Part shown: piece after piece, positions 59,759 through 64,000 of the stretch
Position numbering within the stretch: the stretch's first letter is position 1
Layout of the letters: every line of letters starts with the position of its first letter
Assembly: GCF_041361465.1 (NCBI RefSeq)
Contig: NZ_JBGKAC010000001.1
Location: 930,001-994,000, forward strand
Reading direction: 5' to 3'
From: Halobaculum sp. MBLA0143
GTDB taxonomy: Archaea > Halobacteriota > Halobacteria > Halobacteriales > Haloferacaceae
Length of the DNA: 64,000 nucleotides
Position numbers and translations under genes: made by a program
Notes under the pieces: model-generated
The model's database searches: none
What the model was told of the DNA's origin: nothing
What the model saw: the letters and a program-made list of their open reading frames with translations, nothing else

Positions 59759-60691
59759 TCAGTCGTCCGCCGGCGCGGACGGCGTCACGTCGACGGCGCT
59801 GGCGTCGACGCCCAGTTCGTCCAGGGCGGCCTGTGCGGCACGCTTGCCGGAGACGAGCATCGCGCCGAACGTCGGCCCCATCCGCGGGAGCCCGTACGTC
59901 GTCGCGGTCGCCATCCCGGAGGCGATCAGCCCGTCGTGGACCTTGCCCGTGTTCTCGACGACCTTGTCCTCGCTCTCGCCGACCCACATGGAGTCGTGGC
60001 CCGGGGAGTCGTGGCCCGGCGCACCGTAGCTGTCGTCGTCCGTCTCGTCCATCCCGGTGTTGTTCTCTTTCGCGTGCTGGACGCCCGGCGCGTCGAGCAC
60101 GTCGCGCTCGTCCAGCTTCGAGACGACGACGGCGTCGTGGCCGGTCGCGTCGATCACGAGGTCCGACTCCACCGCGACCGGGTCGACACAGGTGATCTCT
60201 CGCGGCAGCGCGTGGACCGGCGTCCAGTTCATCACGATCCCGCCGACGCGGTGGTCCTCCCGGACGACCACGTCCGTGAACTCCGTCATGTTCTGCATCT
60301 TCGCGCCGGCGTTACACGCGGCGTTGATCAGGCCGGAACACGCCTGCGGGCCGTCCGCGAGGAACAGCCCCTCCGTGTCCGTCTCCTCGAACGGGACGCC
60401 CAGCTCCCGGAGGATCGACTGTGCCGGGTCGCGTACCGTCACCTTGTTCATCAGGAAGCCGCCGAGCCAGAACCCGCCCCCGAGGTAGTTGTTCTTCTCG
60501 ACGACCATCACGTCGACCCCGCGCTCTGCGAGCTCTTTGGCGGCGGTCAGTCCGGAGGGACCCCCGCCGACGACGATCACTTCAGTGTCGGAGAAGTCGA
60601 GGAACTCCTCGCTCCACTCCTTGGTGATCTCCTGTGTCACGTCCGCCTCACTCACGTCCGCGAACCCGTCGAACTCCTGGTCCAGACTCAT
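59759..60691 (-). CDS. thi4: thiamine thiazole synthase Thi4
   Basis: Thi4 makes the thiazole part of thiamine from NAD and glycine. The 310-residue protein starts at ATG 60691 ([20 protein letters not shown]). The dinucleotide fold is [20 protein letters not shown], and the later [17 protein letters not shown] and [15 protein letters not shown] motifs are characteristic. Cys168 in TCVDP aligns with the sulfur-donating Cys of yeast Thi4 and Cys165 of Haloferax; that type can give up its own sulfur, unlike the His-bearing enzymes of methanogens. [20 protein letters not shown] closes the fold. The open frame begins 18 codons upstream. Confidence 0.92.
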   Translation of the reverse strand: MSLDQEFDGFADVSEADVTQEITKEWSEEFLDFSDTEVIVVGGGPSGLTAAKELAERGVDVMVVEKNNYLGGGFWLGGFLMNKVTVRDPAQSILRELGVPFEETDTEGLFLADGPQACSGLINAACNAGAKMQNMTEFTDVVVREDHRVGGIVMNWTPVHALPREITCVDPVAVESDLVIDATGHDAVVVSKLDERDVLDAPGVQHAKENNTGMDETDDDSYGAPGHDSPGHDSMWVGESEDKVVENTGKVHDGLIASGMATATTYGLPRMGPTFGAMLVSGKRAAQAALDELGVDASAVDVTPSAPADD

Positions 60692-60768
60692 ACGACCGGA
60701 TGGTATCACTGAGTGGTTGAAAGCCCTTTGCTTCTCTACTACCAAAATCTGAGGAATCGTACAACCGT

Positions 60769-62772
60769 TTACCTCATTGGCTCCGGTTCTATCCTGTAAC
60801 CGTAGTTTTGAACTATCTCTTCAACGTAGATGTCGTTCTTCCCTATATTAAGCATCAAGTCCACCCCTTCTGTCTCTGCTATCTCCTGTTTCAGCTTCTC
60901 GGGGACGATCGAGTGCTGACTCTGAAGGCTACCGAGAGATAAATACGTGCCAAGATAGTCTTTCTCATCTAGTGAACGGTACTGTCCCCGACGAACTGCT
61001 TCTACTCTCTCAAAGATGTAATCTGGAATCTGGTGCTTGTCTAAGGCGCGAGAAATCACGTCCAGATCAAAGATGCTCAGAACTAATGGATTGATACTAC
61101 TCTCAATTATCTTTGGATGGTCCAGGGTTGCGATCCGGTCGTACTGTCCTGCAGTTACAACTACTGGTACTACCTGGGATACACTCTCCCAGTTTATTTC
61201 TATCTCCCCCGCCTCAGAGGTCAGAGACGGACTGTGGGATTGAATTTGCGAGATTCTCTTTTCAGCTTGGTTCACTGCTTTACTAAGGTCTTTTGAAACG
61301 TCTTTGTACATCTCCTCTGGTGTACCTGTTCGCACCTTCTGACTGGGAAATGTAGCTTTTGCCTCAAACACAATAACAGTCTCTCCCATCTGACAGATAT
61401 AGTCGATTTCATCGACGTTCGGAGAGTCAGCACTTCTTCCTCCTTCAGTTGAGTCGACATGCCTACTGAGAATCCCTTCAACAATACTTTCAGTGACATC
61501 CCCTCTTATCTCACCTCTGTCCCTCTCCGTGTCCCCACTTTTAATCCAGTTAGAAATATCGTAGTAAAATGTTTTGAACATGGATCTAGCAAAGTCCATG
61601 GGGTGTGGAAGAAGATAAGAGCCGTTGGTCCGAATCATAGGGGCAGCCTCTAATTCTTTGCGCCCAAGGAAGCCCTGACATTTATATTCCCCGATATTCC
61701 TGGATATCCTGTCCAGAAACCGCTGGAAACCTGCCTTGTCGTCTGGTCCTACGCCCGAAATCAGCTCATCTTTACTCACCCAAAATACATCTTCAGTTTT
61801 CTTAACCAACCTAGCCCATGAGATTGACTCCCCTCTCTTTTTGGAGGCATACTCGTTCGTCTGCAGACGCTGAGAGAGCGGACGGGTTTCGTCGTACAAC
61901 TCCCCCACTAGCCGCAGACAATTCTCCTGGTATTGGCGGAAGCTTAAATAGAATTCTTCAATTTTTTCATATAAATAGTCGACAATGCGTTCGGCCCATT
62001 CGGCTGCTAGAACAGTGCTAAAGCCAAGCTCACGCTGAAACTCCCAATCGTAAGGGGAGTAATATCGTTTCATCGCATCAACGTACTGTTGAGGATACGC
62101 CAACCGTCCGACAACTGTTTCACTCATGTGGGCTGCGGACACGGTTCGTTTGTCTATATCGCTGTAATCGGTCCTTTCGTCCGCTAGCTCTGATGAAGCG
62201 TACAGCTTTGCACCCACGTTCATCAGCTTTTTTGACAGTATTCCGAGTGGGCGCTGGTCCGTTCTCATCTTACCTCTGAACTTATCGAGAGGGAAGCGCT
62301 TGAAGTACTGTACTGCACGTTCTGTAGATTGGTTTACCGCTGACTCAGACGGTTCGAACGAAGCTACCACAGTCTGCATGTATGTATTCAGTTTCGGTGG
62401 CAGCCCTACATCCTCCTCAAACACATCTCCGGACCCTAGAGAATCCCCAACGGCATGTGCGAGACGAAGAAGTGTCAGCACATTTTTACTACCATACTCA
62501 CTCACTATTGACTCTAGTTCGTTTACTGCCTCAGATTCAGATGTCGAGCTCAGGCTCCTTGCCCGACTGGTTAGGCTTGAGGCACGGGGAAATCCCATTA
62601 GTCTTGTCCAATAGAATCCCGATCCAATCTCCTTTTGAGTTTCATACGGGATCTCGCCAGACTGTAGCCCTGTCACTAACGTCGGCTTCTCAGAACTACA
62701 CTTCTCGCAAACTTCAGTAGGTCCGTTTGTACTTTGTCTCTCTATGTCACTGAGGCAGAGAGGGCATTCCAT
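60769..62772 (-). CDS. AT-rich orphan with zinc ribbon and PD-(D/E)XK nuclease-like domain
   Basis: The protein has 667 residues from ATG 62772 ([20 protein letters not shown]). CPLC and CEKC at the N-terminus form a zinc ribbon (residues 3-27). The middle (about 30-410) is helical and unrecognised. At about residues 470-495 [20 protein letters not shown] has the D-x(10-15)-E-x-K arrangement of PD-(D/E)XK nucleases (Asp in EIDYI and the FEAKA). The gene is clearly lower in GC than its neighbours, sits between thi4 and a GST gene, and has its own promoter. This suggests transfer. A single-gene defence nuclease is possible; evidence is the motif only. Confidence 0.75.
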   Translation of the reverse strand: MECPLCLSDIERQSTNGPTEVCEKCSSEKPTLVTGLQSGEIPYETQKEIGSGFYWTRLMGFPRASSLTSRARSLSSTSESEAVNELESIVSEYGSKNVLTLLRLAHAVGDSLGSGDVFEEDVGLPPKLNTYMQTVVASFEPSESAVNQSTERAVQYFKRFPLDKFRGKMRTDQRPLGILSKKLMNVGAKLYASSELADERTDYSDIDKRTVSAAHMSETVVGRLAYPQQYVDAMKRYYSPYDWEFQRELGFSTVLAAEWAERIVDYLYEKIEEFYLSFRQYQENCLRLVGELYDETRPLSQRLQTNEYASKKRGESISWARLVKKTEDVFWVSKDELISGVGPDDKAGFQRFLDRISRNIGEYKCQGFLGRKELEAAPMIRTNGSYLLPHPMDFARSMFKTFYYDISNWIKSGDTERDRGEIRGDVTESIVEGILSRHVDSTEGGRSADSPNVDEIDYICQMGETVIVFEAKATFPSQKVRTGTPEEMYKDVSKDLSKAVNQAEKRISQIQSHSPSLTSEAGEIEINWESVSQVVPVVVTAGQYDRIATLDHPKIIESSINPLVLSIFDLDVISRALDKHQIPDYIFERVEAVRRGQYRSLDEKDYLGTYLSLGSLQSQHSIVPEKLKQEIAETEGVDLMLNIGKNDIYVEEIVQNYGYRIEPEPMR

Positions 62773-62793
62773 AGTCACATGGTATGATGCTCT

Positions 62794-62803
62794 GTTTATA
62801 ATC
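62794..62803 (-). promoter_or_regulatory. TATA box of the orphan nuclease gene
   Basis: On the minus strand this reads GATTATAAAC, about 26 bases upstream of the ATG at 62772, the expected leaderless spacing. It favours that ATG over the GTG two codons upstream. Confidence 0.55.
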
Positions 62804-62863
62804 CTGTGTTATTCTAATCTGACATGAATAAGTGGATCAATTCAGGCACCTCCTGACAGACGG

Positions 62864-62870
62864 CTTAATA
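62864..62870 (+). promoter_or_regulatory. TATA-like element of the GST-family gene
   Basis: CTTAATA lies 27 bases ahead of the ATG at 62894, fitting a leaderless start. It shares a 120-base divergent promoter region with the orphan nuclease gene. Confidence 0.5.
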
Positions 62871-62893
62871 CCTCGGCAGAACAAACCTCCTAT

Positions 62894-63925
62894 ATGAGCG
62901 AGGGCCGCAACATGCTCGTGGACGGCGAGTGGAAGGTCGACTTCAAACAGACGGACGAGGACGGAGAGTTCCAGCGCTCGGTCACGGACTTCCGGGACTG
63001 GATCGACGGCAGCGTGCCGGAGGCGGGCGCCGACCCCGTCTCGAACCCCGAGTTCGAAGCGGAGTCCGGGCGCTACCACCTGTACATCAACCGCGCGTGT
63101 CCGTGGGCCCACCGGGCCGCGATGTCCCGACGGCTCAACGGGCTGGAGGACCACGTCTCCATCTCGCTCACGCAGCCGGAACGGTACGATCAGGGCTGGG
63201 AGTTCTCCGACGAGCAGCCGGACCCGTTGTACGGGGAGTCGTACCTCCGGGACGTGTACCGCCGGGCCGACGACGACTACACCGGGCGCGTGACCGTCCC
63301 CGTCCTGTGGGACACTCAGACGGAGACCATCGTCAACAACGAGAGCGAGGAGATCATGCGGCAGTTCGACACCGGCTTCTCCGAACTCGGCAACGACGTG
63401 AACCTCTACCCGGAGGAGCACCGCGAGGAGATCGACGAGACCATCGCGGACGTCTACCCGAAGATCAACAACGGCGTCTACCGCGCCGGCTTCGCCACGA
63501 CCCAGGCCGCCTACGACGAGGCGGTGGACGAGCTGTTCGCGGCCCTGGACCGCTACGACGACCACCTCGCCGACCACCGCTACCTCGTGGGCGATCGGCC
63601 GACGGAGGCGGACATCGCGTTGTTCGCCACGCTCGTCCGCTTCGACCACGTCTACCACACCCACTTCCGGTGTAACCGTCGCGCGATCCACGAGTACGAC
63701 AGCCTCTGGGGGTACACGAAGGACATCTACCAGACGCCCGGGATCGCCGAGACGGTGAATATCGACCACATCACGCGACACTACTACTCCAGTCACGCAT
63801 CGCTGAACCCGAAGCGACTCGTCCCGACCGGGCCTGACATCGACTTCGGCGAGCCCCACGACCGCGCGGAACTGCCGGGCGAGCCGCCGGCGGCGCTGAC
63901 CGAGGAGACGGCGACGGCGGACTGA
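62894..63925 (+). CDS. glutathione S-transferase family / glutathionyl-hydroquinone reductase-like protein
   Basis: This 343-residue protein starts at ATG 62894 (MSEGRNMLVDGEWKVDFKQT). YINRACPWAHRAAMSRRLNG carries the C-P-W-A-H motif with the catalytic Cys of xi-class GSTs (YqjG/ECM4), and DPLYGESYLRDVYRRADDDY and VPVLWDTQTETIVNNESEEI continue the thioredoxin-like domain. The C-terminal helical domain ends LWGYTKDIYQTPGIAETVNI. Haloarchaea generally use gamma-glutamylcysteine rather than glutathione, so the thiol substrate is uncertain. Full length. Confidence 0.9.
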   Translation: MSEGRNMLVDGEWKVDFKQTDEDGEFQRSVTDFRDWIDGSVPEAGADPVSNPEFEAESGRYHLYINRACPWAHRAAMSRRLNGLEDHVSISLTQPERYDQGWEFSDEQPDPLYGESYLRDVYRRADDDYTGRVTVPVLWDTQTETIVNNESEEIMRQFDTGFSELGNDVNLYPEEHREEIDETIADVYPKINNGVYRAGFATTQAAYDEAVDELFAALDRYDDHLADHRYLVGDRPTEADIALFATLVRFDHVYHTHFRCNRRAIHEYDSLWGYTKDIYQTPGIAETVNIDHITRHYYSSHASLNPKRLVPTGPDIDFGEPHDRAELPGEPPAALTEETATAD

Positions 63926-64000
63926 CGGCGACTGCGGGAGAGAGTTTTTGTACGAGTTAGGGAGCAAACAGGGTGTCGTGGTGGACTCAGAACAGTTGCC
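63926..64000. other. 75-base tail of the window, no supported gene
   Basis: A five-T run at 63945-63949 may end the GST transcript. A GTG at 63981 (VDSEQL) could open another gene, with a weak TATA-like TTTTTGTACG before it, but only six codons are visible, which is too little to call a gene. Confidence 0.4.

Noticed and set aside
63981-64000. GTG that may begin a new gene at the window end
   Set aside because: Only six codons are visible, too few for a call.

Overview
This window is chromosomal DNA of an extremely halophilic archaeon (class Halobacteria). The evidence is high GC in most genes, acidic Asp/Glu-rich proteins, many GTG starts, TATA-type promoters about 25-30 bases ahead of leaderless starts, and haloarchaeal families: a HalX response regulator, a HemAT-type globin transducer, Thi4 with the haloarchaeal Cys, and DUF7123, DUF5806 and DUF6498 proteins. 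I cannot name the genus. No rRNA, tRNA, transposase or CRISPR array was seen.

Bases 1-26,100 are mostly core genes: a SRPBCC fragment, an aldo/keto reductase, the aIF2-alpha/Nop10/proteasome-chaperone operon, a PHP phosphoesterase, the globin-coupled transducer, a YchF-type GTPase, an acyl-CoA dehydrogenase, Pth2/response regulator/TruD, malate dehydrogenase, uracil phosphoribosyltransferase and a large multi-PAS histidine kinase. Bases 26,100-45,600 hold a formamidase, a surface PKD protein, two HerA/DUF87 ATPases, a KaiC-like ATPase with a long DPFGG-repeat N-terminus, a two-gene AAA-ATPase/Toprim module that looks like a defence system, a TraB protein, a complete biotin ECF transporter (BioY, ATPase, EcfT) and an orphan MoxR ATPase. 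Tandem repeats lie just beyond three genes: an 18-bp unit after truD, a 39-bp unit after the PKD gene and a 41-bp unit that copies the end of moxR with its stop codon.

Bases 45,600-52,400 return to ordinary genes, with one frameshifted HTH regulator.

The most striking part is 52,423-59,185, a lower-GC island between two 101-bp direct repeats (100/101 identical). It encodes an ABC exporter or immunity pair, a five-helix membrane protein, two previously hidden 52- and 49-residue peptides with a common leader and a common ITIxISKAAGC core, and a full-length LanM-type lanthipeptide synthetase. This is a class II lanthipeptide-like cluster. The synthetase lacks residues usually considered essential: the kinase Lys is Ser, the catalytic-loop His is Gln, and all three cyclase zinc ligands are replaced. 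The repeats duplicate the promoter and first 13 codons of the adjacent DUF5806 gene, so the island probably arrived by recombination there.

Beyond the island are a DUF5684 membrane protein, Thi4, an AT-rich orphan with a zinc ribbon and a PD-(D/E)XK nuclease-like motif (a possible single-gene defence nuclease), and a glutathionyl-hydroquinone reductase-like protein.
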